Shown: positions 51,742 through 60,145 of the stretch, piece after piece
Numbering within the stretch: position 1 is the first letter of the stretch
How the letters are laid out: the number at the start of each line of letters is the position of its first letter
NCBI RefSeq assembly: GCF_003254585.1
Contig: NZ_QJGZ01000034.1
Span: 178,902 to 242,901 of the forward strand
Reading direction: 5' to 3'
Length of the DNA stretch: 64,000 nt
Source of the DNA: Flavobacterium sharifuzzamanii
Lineage (GTDB): Bacteria; Bacteroidota; Bacteroidia; Flavobacteriales; Flavobacteriaceae
Notes under the pieces: generated by a model
Databases searched by the model: none
Told to the model about the DNA's origin: nothing
Seen by the model: only the letters and a program-made list of their open reading frames with translations
Position numbers and translations under genes: made by a program

Positions 51742-52263
51742 TTAAATCAATACTTTTTTCATCATTAAATCGGTTTGCTCGTCGTTGCCTAATCTAAAAA
51801 TATGGGTGTCAAATTGTACGAAACCGTTTTTAGTGTAGAAACTTACAGCTCTGAAATTCTTTTCCCAAACGCCAAGCCACATGTACGAAGCTTTTATTTC
51901 TTCAGCCATTTGTTCTGCTTGAGCATATAATGCCTGTGCGACTTTTTTACCATGAAATTCCTTTGCCACATAAATACGTTCTATTTCTAAGGCATTTAAA
52001 TCTTCTTTTTCGGTTTGTGCATCGGCTGTATTCAATTTTAAGTAACCGATTATTTTTTCATCTAAAACAGCTAAATAGAAATACGATGAAAGATTGTTTA
52101 ATTCTGAAGTCAGTTTTTCTGTAGCGAAGCTTTCATCCAGATATTTTTTCATGTTTTCTTCGCTGTTTACATCGGCGAAGGTTTCAGAAAAGGTTTGTCT
52201 GCCAATGGATTGAAGCTTTAAAACGTCATCTGTTGTGGCTTTGGTTATTTTTAGCGTGTTCAT
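51742..52263 (-). CDS. GNAT-family N-acetyltransferase
   Basis: A 173-residue acetyltransferase. Motif A reads LEIERIYVAKEFHGKKVAQA with Q/R-x-x-G-x-A/G realised as FHGKKVA. WLGVWEKNFRAVSFYTKNGF carries the motif B strand and the N/R-x2-A-x2-F-Y block. The N-terminal TTDDVLKLQSIGRQTFSETF is typical of spermidine/small-amine acetyltransferase-like and PaiA-like members. It is immediately upstream of the EamA exporter in the same operon and divergent from a LysR regulator 63 bp away, so the LysR protein may control the pair. Confidence 0.88.
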   Translation of the reverse strand: MNTLKITKATTDDVLKLQSIGRQTFSETFADVNSEENMKKYLDESFATEKLTSELNNLSSYFYLAVLDEKIIGYLKLNTADAQTEKEDLNALEIERIYVAKEFHGKKVAQALYAQAEQMAEEIKASYMWLGVWEKNFRAVSFYTKNGFVQFDTHIFRLGNDEQTDLMMKKVLI

Positions 52264-52326
52264 TTCTTATTTCTTTAATGCGTTAAAAGCTATTTTTTGT
52301 TTGCGATAAATGCGTAAATTGCATCA

Positions 52327-53190
52327 ATGGATTTACAGCAGATTAAATATTTTTTGGCTTTGGCCCGCGAACTTCATTTCTGGAACACCGCCGGAAAAAT
52401 GAATATTACACAATCGGCACTCAGCCGTCAGATTCAATCACTTGAAAATCAGCTTGTCGTTCAGTTGTTTGAACGTAACAAACGCAATGTAAAACTTACT
52501 GCTGCTGGCCAATTCTTAAAAGAAAAATGGGAGGTCGAATTGAGTAAACTGGAGTTTATTCATCAATCTGCCCGCCAGATTCAGTTAGGGGAGAGCGGTA
52601 CCATTACCATTTCTCATCCCGATTCTATTTCGGCTTCTCTAATGCCCGAAATTTTATCTCGTATTTCAGAAGCTTTTCCAAAACTAAAAATCAAACTGGT
52701 TCAGGTGCTGTACGAGAATCAGCAGGATTTTTTGCGAAATTATAAAATAGATCTGGCGATTACCAGAGATATCAATAATTCAAAAGATATTCAATCTCAA
52801 AAAATCTATACCGATCACTTAGCAGTTGTTGTTCCAGAAGATCATCCATATCAAACGCCAGAGGATTTTACTAAAGAAACCCTTGCTTCTCAAAAGTTTA
52901 TTTTGCCAACTAATGACGAAGGGAGCAGTTACAGCGACCTTATTCAGAGATTATTCAATTCTTTGGATAACGCGCCAGAAGCCTATCTTCAGTCAGAATT
53001 TGGTTCTTCTATAATCGCTTTGGTTCGAAAAGGACTCGGAATCGCGATTTTACCAGATTCGTATGTCTTTCATGAAATTCCAGGAATCCGATTTATAAAA
53101 TTACCGCTAGAAACCGATTTATATGTCAATTGGAGAACCGAAGACCATAATCCCGTGCTGGCCAATGTTTTGAAATTGATTATTCCGTAA
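52327..53190 (+). CDS. LysR-family transcriptional regulator
   Basis: A 287-residue LysR protein. The N-terminal winged HTH has DLQQIKYFLALARELHFWNT and ITQSALSRQIQSLENQL (about 25-42), then LFERNKRNVKLTAAG. The effector domain follows (LKIKLVQVLYENQQDFLRNY, LAVVVPEDHPYQ, ALVRKGLGIAILPDSYV), with the two-lobed periplasmic-binding fold. It is divergent from the GNAT-EamA pair, the classic position for a LysR regulator of those genes. Its stop codon is 4 bp from the convergent ElaA-like gene. Confidence 0.92.
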   Translation: MDLQQIKYFLALARELHFWNTAGKMNITQSALSRQIQSLENQLVVQLFERNKRNVKLTAAGQFLKEKWEVELSKLEFIHQSARQIQLGESGTITISHPDSISASLMPEILSRISEAFPKLKIKLVQVLYENQQDFLRNYKIDLAITRDINNSKDIQSQKIYTDHLAVVVPEDHPYQTPEDFTKETLASQKFILPTNDEGSSYSDLIQRLFNSLDNAPEAYLQSEFGSSIIALVRKGLGIAILPDSYVFHEIPGIRFIKLPLETDLYVNWRTEDHNPVLANVLKLIIP

Positions 53191-53194
53191 ATCG

Positions 53195-53641
53195 TTAAGC
53201 TCTAAGCATTCCGATATGCGGAATTCCGTCTTCATCATACACTTCACCTTGTTCTACAAATCCTAAAGATTGATAAAATTTGGATAAATGGTATTGCGCA
53301 CTAATTCGTATTGAACCTTTTCCGAATTTCTCTTCGCAGCCTGCAATTGAAGCTTCCATTAGTTTTACTCCTAAACCTAATCCGCGATGCGATCTTGCAA
53401 TTACAACTCTTCCTATTGAAACTTCATCATACGATACTCCTTTTGGAAGTAAACGAGTCACACCTGCCAATTCGTTATCGACATAATACAATAAATGAAA
53501 ACCTTTCTGGTCTTTATTGTCTAAATCGAGATAAGGACAATTTTGTTCTACTACAAAGACGTCGCTTCTTAACCGAAGCATATTGTACATTTCGTGATTG
53601 GTTAATTCGTCAAAAGATTTAATGGAATGGCTGAATGTCAT
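53195..53641 (-). CDS. elaA: ElaA-like GNAT acetyltransferase
   Basis: A 148-residue protein closely following the ElaA family: FDELTNHEMYNMLRLRSDVF, VVEQNCPYLDLDNKDQ, an acetyl-CoA motif SIGRVVIARSHRGLGLG, and the end FYQSLGFVEQGEVYDEDGIPH with His before the terminal motif. ElaA proteins are GNAT acetyltransferases of undefined substrate. It is a single gene, convergent with the LysR regulator. Confidence 0.88.
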   Translation of the reverse strand: MTFSHSIKSFDELTNHEMYNMLRLRSDVFVVEQNCPYLDLDNKDQKGFHLLYYVDNELAGVTRLLPKGVSYDEVSIGRVVIARSHRGLGLGVKLMEASIAGCEEKFGKGSIRISAQYHLSKFYQSLGFVEQGEVYDEDGIPHIGMLRA

Positions 53642-53749
53642 TTTAATTTTAGGCTTTATTTTTTGACAAAGATAAAGGAGAGAATAATGATTAAAAATGC
53701 TATTTTTTTATCATGTGATGTTGGAATTGCATTAGTTGTTTCAAGGATT

Positions 53750-53962
53750 AACTTTGTCAAAGTTTTAAACTTTGACAAATTTCTGCTAACAGCTTGTCAT
53801 TCTGAGGAACGAAGAATCACACTAGAAACTCCGTACCGAATTTCTCCAATCTTTATCGAATCCCGCGTGTGATTCTTCGTTCCTCAGAATGACAAGATTG
53901 GGGAAATTTATATGTGTTTAAAAACAAAAAAACTTTGTCAAAGTTCGAAACTTTGACAAAGT
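53750..53962. repeat. Nested inverted repeat, about 213 bp
   Basis: Inner arms at 53793-53822 and 53867-53896 are a perfect 30-bp inverted repeat (beginning CTTGTCATTCTGAGGAACGA). Outer flanks at 53753-53779 and 53932-53962 are themselves near-perfect palindromes built from TTTGTCAAAGTTT and AAACTTTGACAAA, so they pair with each other or fold alone. No coding frame fits: the short frame that crosses it is an artefact of the repeat. It occupies most of the 345-bp gap between two minus-strand genes. Confidence 0.8.
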
Positions 53963-53986
53963 TGAGTATAATTGTAAAATATATTT

Positions 53987-54313
53987 TTAGTGAGAAACCG
54001 CCTTTAACCCAACAATAGAACCTACCAATGTTGCTAAAAAAAATAATCTCCAGAAAGCTGCCGGTTCTTTAAAAACAAAAATTCCGACCAATACAGTTCC
54101 CACAGCACCAATTCCTGTCCAAACAGCATAAGCAGTTCCTAGTGGAAGCGTTTCTGTAGCTTTCATTAGTAAAAGCATACTAATGGTTAAAGATATAAAG
54201 AAACCAATATACCAATAGTACATTTCGGTTCCAGTAGTTGCTTTTGCTTTTCCAAGACATGATGCGAAGGCTACTTCAAATAGACCCGCGATGATTAAAA
54301 TAATCCAGTTCAT
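53987..54313 (-). CDS. SMR-family exporter, Gdx/SugE type
   Basis: A 108-residue protein with four transmembrane helices. Glu13 lies in helix 1 (MNWIILIIAGLFEVAFASCL), with the W-x-G/LEV context typical of Gdx (formerly SugE), rather than the AE-x-x-T pattern of EmrE. LPLGTAYAVWTGIGAVGTVL is the conserved helix-3 segment. Gdx proteins export guanidinium as antiparallel homodimers with two protons; related SMR pumps export quaternary cations. No guanidine riboswitch core is visible in the short upstream region. Single gene. Confidence 0.85.
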   Translation of the reverse strand: MNWIILIIAGLFEVAFASCLGKAKATTGTEMYYWYIGFFISLTISMLLLMKATETLPLGTAYAVWTGIGAVGTVLVGIFVFKEPAAFWRLFFLATLVGSIVGLKAVSH

Positions 54314-54423
54314 ATAGTTAAAATTTTGTGATGCAAAGTTCTTTTATGGAAATCAGAAAAAAATTAACAAATGATAAAAAATGAAGTTATTTTACTACCA
54401 TTGAACTAGAACAAAATTTAATT

Positions 54424-54564
54424 TTAACACATAGAAAGATAGATTTTTTAATTGCTCCTTTTATAAGATTAGAGAAAAAGCTAGCTTTCACACATAGCTA
54501 TGTGTATTGAAATTAGTGAAACGCCTTTTTTAAAGTTTCTAAAAGCTATGTTTCTATGTGTTAA
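54424..54564. repeat. 141-bp inverted-repeat element, copy B
   Basis: The left terminal repeat TTAACACATAGAAAGATA (54424-54441) and the right one CTATGTTTCTATGTGTTAA (54546-54564) pair with one mismatch. The internal palindrome ACACATAGCTATGTGT (54490-54505) is perfect. GTGAAACGCCTTTTTT is at 54516-54531. The element ends 21 bp after the stop codon of the Crp-family gene at 54585, in the same orientation as copies A and C. Confidence 0.85.
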
Positions 54565-54584
54565 AATAATTTACACTAACTGTG

Positions 54585-55148
54585 TTATTTTATTTCTGCA
54601 CGTATTCTGCTTAAACTCACTTGTGTTATTCCCAAATAAGAGGCAATATGACCTAACTGTACTCTTTGCAAGAGTTCGGGATGATCTTTCATTAACTCCA
54701 AATAACGTTCAGAAGCATTTTTGAACTGTTTAGAAATCAAGCGTTCTTCGGTTTTGATCAATTCCTTTTCTGCAAATTTTCGTCCCCAATTGGCGATGTG
54801 AACATCCTCATTAAAGAGTTTTCTCAGGTTTTCTGTTTTGAGTTCGTATAATTCGCAGTCTTCCAAAAGTTCGATAGTTTCATATCCAGGCTGATCTTCA
54901 ACGTAACTTTTCATCGAAATGATGGTTTCGCCTTCTTTTCCAAACCAAAACGTCACTTCGTTATCTCTTTCTACAAAAGCTCTTACCAATCCTTTCTTTA
55001 TAAAATAAATATTAGATTCTACTTTATTGGCTTTTAGCAAAATATGTCCTTTAGAAAATGCTATTTCTATAACATTGTTTTGCAGAGCAAGTTTAGACTG
55101 TTCAGGAAGTTCGTGTATGTGATCCAGAATTTTAGAAATATCCATCAA
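54585..55148 (-). CDS. Crp/Fnr-family transcriptional regulator
   Basis: A 187-residue protein. The cNMP-binding-like jelly roll is at about 15-120 (SKGHILLKANKVESNIYFIK, KGLVRAFVERDNEVTFWFGK), without the Arg-Ser pair needed for cAMP binding, and without Fnr cysteines. The HTH has LQRVQLGHIASYLGITQVSL followed by SRIRAE, which is the usual end of this short Bacteroidota subfamily. Such proteins often sit next to exporters or oxidoreductases. Neighbours here are the Gdx-type exporter and the RND operon on the same strand, either of which could be a target. Confidence 0.88.
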   Translation of the reverse strand: MMDISKILDHIHELPEQSKLALQNNVIEIAFSKGHILLKANKVESNIYFIKKGLVRAFVERDNEVTFWFGKEGETIISMKSYVEDQPGYETIELLEDCELYELKTENLRKLFNEDVHIANWGRKFAEKELIKTEERLISKQFKNASERYLELMKDHPELLQRVQLGHIASYLGITQVSLSRIRAEIK

Positions 55149-55209
55149 CGGAATTTTAGTATTTTAGAATAAAGGTAAAAAGTAAAACGGCAAAATGAAG
55201 TTACTTTAA

Positions 55210-55240
55210 TAAAAAAATCCCATTTCAAAAGAAATGGGAT
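55210..55240 (-). terminator. Terminator of the RND efflux operon
   Basis: ATCCCATTTC (55217-55226) and GAAATGGGAT (55231-55240) form a 10-bp stem with an AAAA loop. The A7 on its left gives a U-run on the minus strand, about 60 nt past the stop codon of the outer-membrane-factor gene. Confidence 0.85.
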
Positions 55241-55300
55241 ATAAAACAACCTCTGCGATGAGCTATTATAAACAGAAGCCATTTTTGACCAACATATAAA

Positions 55301-56785
55301 CTAATTTATTCCTCCTCCTAAAGCCTTATAAAGCAATACTTGAGAGTTTGCATTTCGAAGTTGGATATCGACAAAGTCCAATTCGGCCTGCAATTTATTT
55401 TTTTGTGCATTGATGATTTCCAAATAATTGGCATAACCGCTCAAATACAAATCGTTTGAGACATTTACCGCAATTTCGAGATGATCAATTTCGTTTAATT
55501 TATATTTTAAAACATCTTCATAAGCTTGATTTCTATGCAATAGAGCACTTAACTCGTTGAAAGCTGTTGTAACTGTGTTTTGATATTGCAGAAATGAAAT
55601 TTCCTGTCTTCTGTTTGAAACATAAAACTCTTGTTTAATCTGCCCTTTGTTGAAAACGGGAGCTGTTAATCCGCCCAATATCTGCCAAGCGAAAGAACCA
55701 GCATCAAAGAAAGTGTTAAATGAAAACGAGTTGAAACCCGCATATCCACCCAGATTTACAGTTGGGAAAAAAGCAGCACGAGCCGATTTAGCATCAGCAT
55801 TACTGGCTAATAATTCGAAATAAGCTTCAGATACATCGGGTCTTTTGTGAATGATAGAATCCACGCTGATTTTTTGGTTTAAAACCTCCAAATGTCCAGA
55901 TAAGAAATCGCTGCTTCTTTCAATTTTTCCGCCATATTCTCCTAAAAGCGTTAATAATGCTTTTTCGGTTTGATCAATGCTTAATTTTAATTCTGACGCT
56001 TCGGCGTGAATGTTATTGTTTTGCGCATTAAACTGCTGTACAGCCAATTCTGTCGCTTTTCCAACCGATCTTTGTGCCGAAACAATATCAAGCGCTTTTT
56101 CCTGCGTTTTCAAGTTGTTGTCGTAAATCGCCGCTTGTTTGTCTAAAGCGATCAATTTGAAATACAAGTCGGCAACATCTCCTAAAAGGCGTGTTTGCAG
56201 CAAACGCATTCCTTGCTGAGAAGCAAAAAATCGCTGTTGAGCTGCTTTTTTTCGATTGCTCAGTTTTCCCCAAATGTCAGCTTCCCAAGAAACTTTGGCT
56301 CCCAAAAATAGGTTAGGAGTAAGGTCTTCATTGATTCTTTGTTTGTCGCTAATATTTTGAGAAAAATTGGTATCAAAGTTACCAACTCCATCCATTGTAT
56401 ATTTTCCGTAATGTGTTCCAGAAGCATCGGCCACAAGATCTAAAGAGGGAAGAAGTGCTAGTTTTGCTACCTTTAAATGCGAATTGGCAATTAAAATTCT
56501 TTCCTGCATGATTAAATAGTCAGGATTCTTGGTAATGGCTTTTTTTAATAGGTCTTCTAATTTTGGATCTTTAAAAAAGGTTTCTGTTTTTAAAGGAATA
56601 AAAGTCTCGTTTGATGCTTCTTTTCTTTGTGCATCAAAATTTTCTGGAAGCTTTGCAGCGTCTAGTTTGTTACTGACTTTTGGTGCCGAACAAGCCGTTA
56701 AAAGCAAAACTCCGGTTATTACAACGGCACTTTTGGTTGTCCTTATCATATCAGTATTTTTATATTGATTTAATATCTCTTTCAT
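55301..56785 (-). CDS. RND efflux outer-membrane lipoprotein (NodT/OprM family)
   Basis: 494 residues from 56785; a start at 56749 (MIRTTKSAVVITGVLLLTAC) would give a cleaner lipoprotein signal and is at least as likely. Lipobox LLTAC is followed by an OEP/TolC-type alpha-barrel made of two similar halves: about 60-260 with long helices such as LKVAKLALLPSLDLVADASG and RLLQTRLLGDVADLYFKLIALDKQAAI (given in part), and about 285-480 with FFPTVNLGGYAGFNSFSF and YLEIINAQKNKLQAELDFVD. This is the trimeric outer-membrane channel of the pump. It is last in the operon, 193 bp after the transporter gene, with repeat element C in between. Confidence 0.9.
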   Translation of the reverse strand: MKEILNQYKNTDMIRTTKSAVVITGVLLLTACSAPKVSNKLDAAKLPENFDAQRKEASNETFIPLKTETFFKDPKLEDLLKKAITKNPDYLIMQERILIANSHLKVAKLALLPSLDLVADASGTHYGKYTMDGVGNFDTNFSQNISDKQRINEDLTPNLFLGAKVSWEADIWGKLSNRKKAAQQRFFASQQGMRLLQTRLLGDVADLYFKLIALDKQAAIYDNNLKTQEKALDIVSAQRSVGKATELAVQQFNAQNNNIHAEASELKLSIDQTEKALLTLLGEYGGKIERSSDFLSGHLEVLNQKISVDSIIHKRPDVSEAYFELLASNADAKSARAAFFPTVNLGGYAGFNSFSFNTFFDAGSFAWQILGGLTAPVFNKGQIKQEFYVSNRRQEISFLQYQNTVTTAFNELSALLHRNQAYEDVLKYKLNEIDHLEIAVNVSNDLYLSGYANYLEIINAQKNKLQAELDFVDIQLRNANSQVLLYKALGGGIN

Positions 56786-56825
56786 TGTTTAATTTATTTG
56801 TTCAATCTTCTGTGCGTTTTTTTAT

Positions 56826-56967
56826 TTAACACATAGAAACATAGATTTTCTTTTTTTTTGAAAAGGGAGTTGAAAGAAACTAGTTTCTAACACATAGCCT
56901 ATGTGTGTTTATGCTAGTGAAACGCCTTTTTCACGCTTTTTTAAATCCTATGAATCTATGTGTTTAA
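56826..56967. repeat. 142-bp inverted-repeat element, copy C, inside the RND operon
   Basis: The left terminal repeat TTAACACATAGAAACATAG (56826-56844) pairs imperfectly with CTATGAATCTATGTGTTTAA (56948-56967). The internal dyad ACACATAGCCTATGTGT is at 56890-56906 and the conserved GTGAAACGCCTTTTT at 56917-56931. The element begins 12 bp after the stop codon of the transporter gene at 56979 and lies upstream of the outer-membrane-factor gene. Confidence 0.85.
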
Positions 56968-56978
56968 AAAATTACGCA

Positions 56979-59900
56979 TTAAGATTTACTCATTCGTTTT
57001 TCCAATTTAGCAAACAGTATGTAAAGTCCAGGAATGATTAAAAGACCAAATACAGTTCCAATTAACATTCCACCCGCAGCTGCTGTACCAATCGAACGGT
57101 TACCAATTGCACCCGCACCAGAAGCGATACACAACGGAATCAATCCTGAAATAAAAGCAAATGAGGTCATCAAAATTGGACGGAAACGTAGTCTTGCTCC
57201 TTCAATCGCCGCTTCGACAATATCACGTCCGAGCTTGTTCTGCGCCATGGCAAACTCAACAATCAGAATGGCGTTCTTGGCGAGCAGACCAATCAGCATG
57301 ACGAGTGCTACTTGGGCATAGATGTTATTGTCTAGTCCAACCATAACAAGCGCAATGTAAGAACCGAAAACTCCAACCGGAAGACTCAACAATACTGGGA
57401 ACGGAAGCAATAAACTTTCGTATTGTGCGGCTAATAATAAGTATACAAAAAGTATACAAAGCGCAAAAATGTAGATCGTCTGGTTTCCTGATAAAATCTC
57501 TTCACGTGTCATACCAGACCATTCCAATTCGAAACGGCTTGGGAGTTTTTCGGCAGCAATTTTTTCAACAGCAGCAATGGCATCTCCAGAGCTGTAACCT
57601 TCAGCAGGTTCACCATTGATCATAGCCGACATGTACATGTTGTAACGTGTTAGAACTTCTGGACCATAAACTCTTTCTAATTTGATGAAAGTAGAAAACG
57701 GAACCATTTCGCCTGCTTCATTCTTCAAATACATATCCAAAATACTTTCTGGATTTTGACGGAATTGCGGACTTGCCTGAACCATTACTTTATACATTTG
57801 AGAAAAACGTATAAAATTGGTTGCGTAAAACGAACCTAACATGGTTTGTAAAGTCGACATGGCATTGTCTACGGAAATTCCTTTTTTGGCCGCCAAATCG
57901 TAATCAATATGAATTAAATATTGCGGGAAAGTAGCATCAAAACTCGAAAAAGAGTTCTGAATTTCTGGCGAAGCATTTAGTTCTTTGATGAATTCTTTGG
58001 TTACTTTATCGGTATTGGTAATGCTTCCTCCAGATTTATCCAGTAAACGAAGCTCAAAACCACTTGTGTTACCAAATCCTGGAACGGTTGGCGGTGCAAA
58101 AATCTCGATTTGTGCATCGGTAATGTTTTTAGTTTTTTCTGTAAGTTCTGCCATGAATTCGGTTACCGAAATATCACGTTCGCTCCAGTCTTTTAGGTTA
58201 ATCATTCCCATTCCGTAGGAAGCTCCTGCAATTTCAGTTACAATACTGTATCCCGCAAGAGTCGTTACGTTGTCGACACCTTTAATTCCTTGTGCAATTT
58301 TAGTTACTTCGTCTAGAGCTTTTTCAGTACGTTCAACTGTTGCTCCTTGTGGTGTTGTAACACTCACGTAAACCATTCCCTGATCTTCAGTTGGGATAAA
58401 TCCTGATGCTAAAAATTTGGTTGTTCCCCAAGTCAATACACAAAACAGCACTAATAAACCAACGGTTACAGTGTTACGATCAGCAAATTTTACTAATACT
58501 TTGATGTATTTTGAAGTAATATTATCGAACCAATGGTTGAATCTATGGAAGAAACGATCTAAAAGTGATTTTTTCTCTTTGTTAGGATCATGTGCTTTTA
58601 GCATAATAGCACAAAGGGCAGGAGTAAGGGTAAGAGCGTTAATACCAGAAATTACGATACTTATCGCCATTGTCAATGAGAACTGCCTGTAGAAAACCCC
58701 GACAGGACCGCTCAAGAATGCAACCGGAATAAACACGGCTGCCATTACAATCGTAATTGCAATAACGGCTCCTGTAATTTCTTTCATGGCGCTAATGGTA
58801 GCTTCCATTGGCGACATATGTTCTTCGGAGATTTTTACGTGAACGGCTTCGACGACGACAATCGCATTATCAACCACAATTCCGATAGAAAGTACTAAAG
58901 CGAAAAGCGTTAATAAGTTGATTGAGAATCCCATCATCGACATAAAGGTAAACGAACCGATAAGCGCCACAGGAACTGCCAATACTGGAATTAAAGTCGA
59001 TCTCCAATCTTGAAGGAAAAGGAAAACTACAAATGCTACCAAAATAAAGGCTTCAACCAAAGTTCTCAATACTTCGTGAATCGAAGCGTCGAGGAAACGA
59101 GATACATCATAAGCAATGTTAAATTCCATTCCAGGAGGAAAAGAAGAACCTTTTAATTCGGTCATTTTTTCTTTTACGCTGGCAATAACCTCAGAAGCGT
59201 TCGAACCTGGACGTTGTTTCAACATGATTGATGCTGAAGGTTTTCCGTCGGTTTTAGAAACCATTCCGTAACTCATGGCACCAAATTCAATTTTCGAAAT
59301 GTCTTTTAATCTTAAAATAGTTCCGTCTGAATTGGCTCTTAACGGAATTTCTTCATATTGTTTTGGCTCGAAGAACTTTCCTCCATATTTAATTACGTAT
59401 TGTAATTGATTGTTCATTTGCCCTGAACCTTCACCCACTTTACCAGGCGCGGCAGAAATGTTTTGTTTTTGAAGTGAAGCAATAACTTCATTTGCCGAAA
59501 TATTATACGAAAGCATCTTTTCTGGATCTAACCATACACGCATCGAATATTCTTTCTGACCCATGATTTCGGCACGTCCAACACCATCAATACGTTTTAA
59601 TTCCTGAAGAATATTAATATCGGTAAAGTTGAAGATAAACTGCTCGTCCTGAGTTTTGTCAGTACTCGTAATGTTCAGGTACATCAACATACTGTTTACC
59701 TCTTTTTCGGTTGTAACCCCGGCACGAATTACCTCTTCTGGAAGTTCGTCCAAAATCGTGGTAACCCTGTTCTGCACGTTTACGGCAGCCAGATCGGGAT
59801 CGGTTCCTACTTCAAAGAAAACCTGAATTAAAGTCAATCCATCATTGGATGTTACGGTTGACATATACGTCATTCCGGGTACACCATTGATGGCTCTTTC

Positions 59901-60095
59901 TAATGGAAGGGCGACGGCATTGGCCGAAACCTCTGCGTTTGCTCCTGTATATTTTGCTGTAACGGTTACAGACGGTGGTACAATGTCTGGGAATTGGGTA
60001 ATGGGAAGCTGAAACAATGCCAGCAATCCCAGAAGGACTATCATAACCGAGATGATTAATGACAATATTTTCCTCCTGATAAATAACTCTATCAT
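56979..60095 (-). CDS. RND (HAE1-family) efflux transporter
   Basis: A 1038-residue inner-membrane proton-driven pump of the AcrB/MexB type. The N-terminus FIRRKILSLIISVMIVLLGLLALFQLPI (given as start FIRRKILSLIISVM) is canonical. Transmembrane helix 4 has SIGIVVDNAIVVVEAV with the paired acidic region near residues 405-412 (one Asp-Asn in place of the AcrB Asp-Asp). Helix 10-12 motifs include LLAAQYESLLLPF and GLLAKNAILIVEFA with the conserved Lys. FGxxG-like GAMSYGMVSKTDGKPS and two porter domains are present. Length matches the family. It is the second gene of a three-gene operon after the adaptor. Likely substrates are hydrophobic drugs, bile-salt-like compounds or metabolites, but cannot be specified. 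Confidence 0.95.
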   Translation of the reverse strand: MIELFIRRKILSLIISVMIVLLGLLALFQLPITQFPDIVPPSVTVTAKYTGANAEVSANAVALPLERAINGVPGMTYMSTVTSNDGLTLIQVFFEVGTDPDLAAVNVQNRVTTILDELPEEVIRAGVTTEKEVNSMLMYLNITSTDKTQDEQFIFNFTDINILQELKRIDGVGRAEIMGQKEYSMRVWLDPEKMLSYNISANEVIASLQKQNISAAPGKVGEGSGQMNNQLQYVIKYGGKFFEPKQYEEIPLRANSDGTILRLKDISKIEFGAMSYGMVSKTDGKPSASIMLKQRPGSNASEVIASVKEKMTELKGSSFPPGMEFNIAYDVSRFLDASIHEVLRTLVEAFILVAFVVFLFLQDWRSTLIPVLAVPVALIGSFTFMSMMGFSINLLTLFALVLSIGIVVDNAIVVVEAVHVKISEEHMSPMEATISAMKEITGAVIAITIVMAAVFIPVAFLSGPVGVFYRQFSLTMAISIVISGINALTLTPALCAIMLKAHDPNKEKKSLLDRFFHRFNHWFDNITSKYIKVLVKFADRNTVTVGLLVLFCVLTWGTTKFLASGFIPTEDQGMVYVSVTTPQGATVERTEKALDEVTKIAQGIKGVDNVTTLAGYSIVTEIAGASYGMGMINLKDWSERDISVTEFMAELTEKTKNITDAQIEIFAPPTVPGFGNTSGFELRLLDKSGGSITNTDKVTKEFIKELNASPEIQNSFSSFDATFPQYLIHIDYDLAAKKGISVDNAMSTLQTMLGSFYATNFIRFSQMYKVMVQASPQFRQNPESILDMYLKNEAGEMVPFSTFIKLERVYGPEVLTRYNMYMSAMINGEPAEGYSSGDAIAAVEKIAAEKLPSRFELEWSGMTREEILSGNQTIYIFALCILFVYLLLAAQYESLLLPFPVLLSLPVGVFGSYIALVMVGLDNNIYAQVALVMLIGLLAKNAILIVEFAMAQNKLGRDIVEAAIEGARLRFRPILMTSFAFISGLIPLCIASGAGAIGNRSIGTAAAGGMLIGTVFGLLIIPGLYILFAKLEKRMSKS

Positions 60096-60145
60096 TTTAA
60101 ATGTTTTAGATAAATAATTAAATAACTGTTTTACAGATCGATAAC

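Noticed and set aside
53627..53872. Plus-strand open frame of 81 codons after the ElaA-like gene
   Set aside because: It runs straight through the nested inverted repeat, and its sequence is explained by that repeat.
54314..54423. Guanidine riboswitch upstream of the Gdx-like exporter
   Set aside because: None of the conserved guanidine-riboswitch sequence blocks (for example ACGR-type loops) is visible on the minus strand in this short leader.
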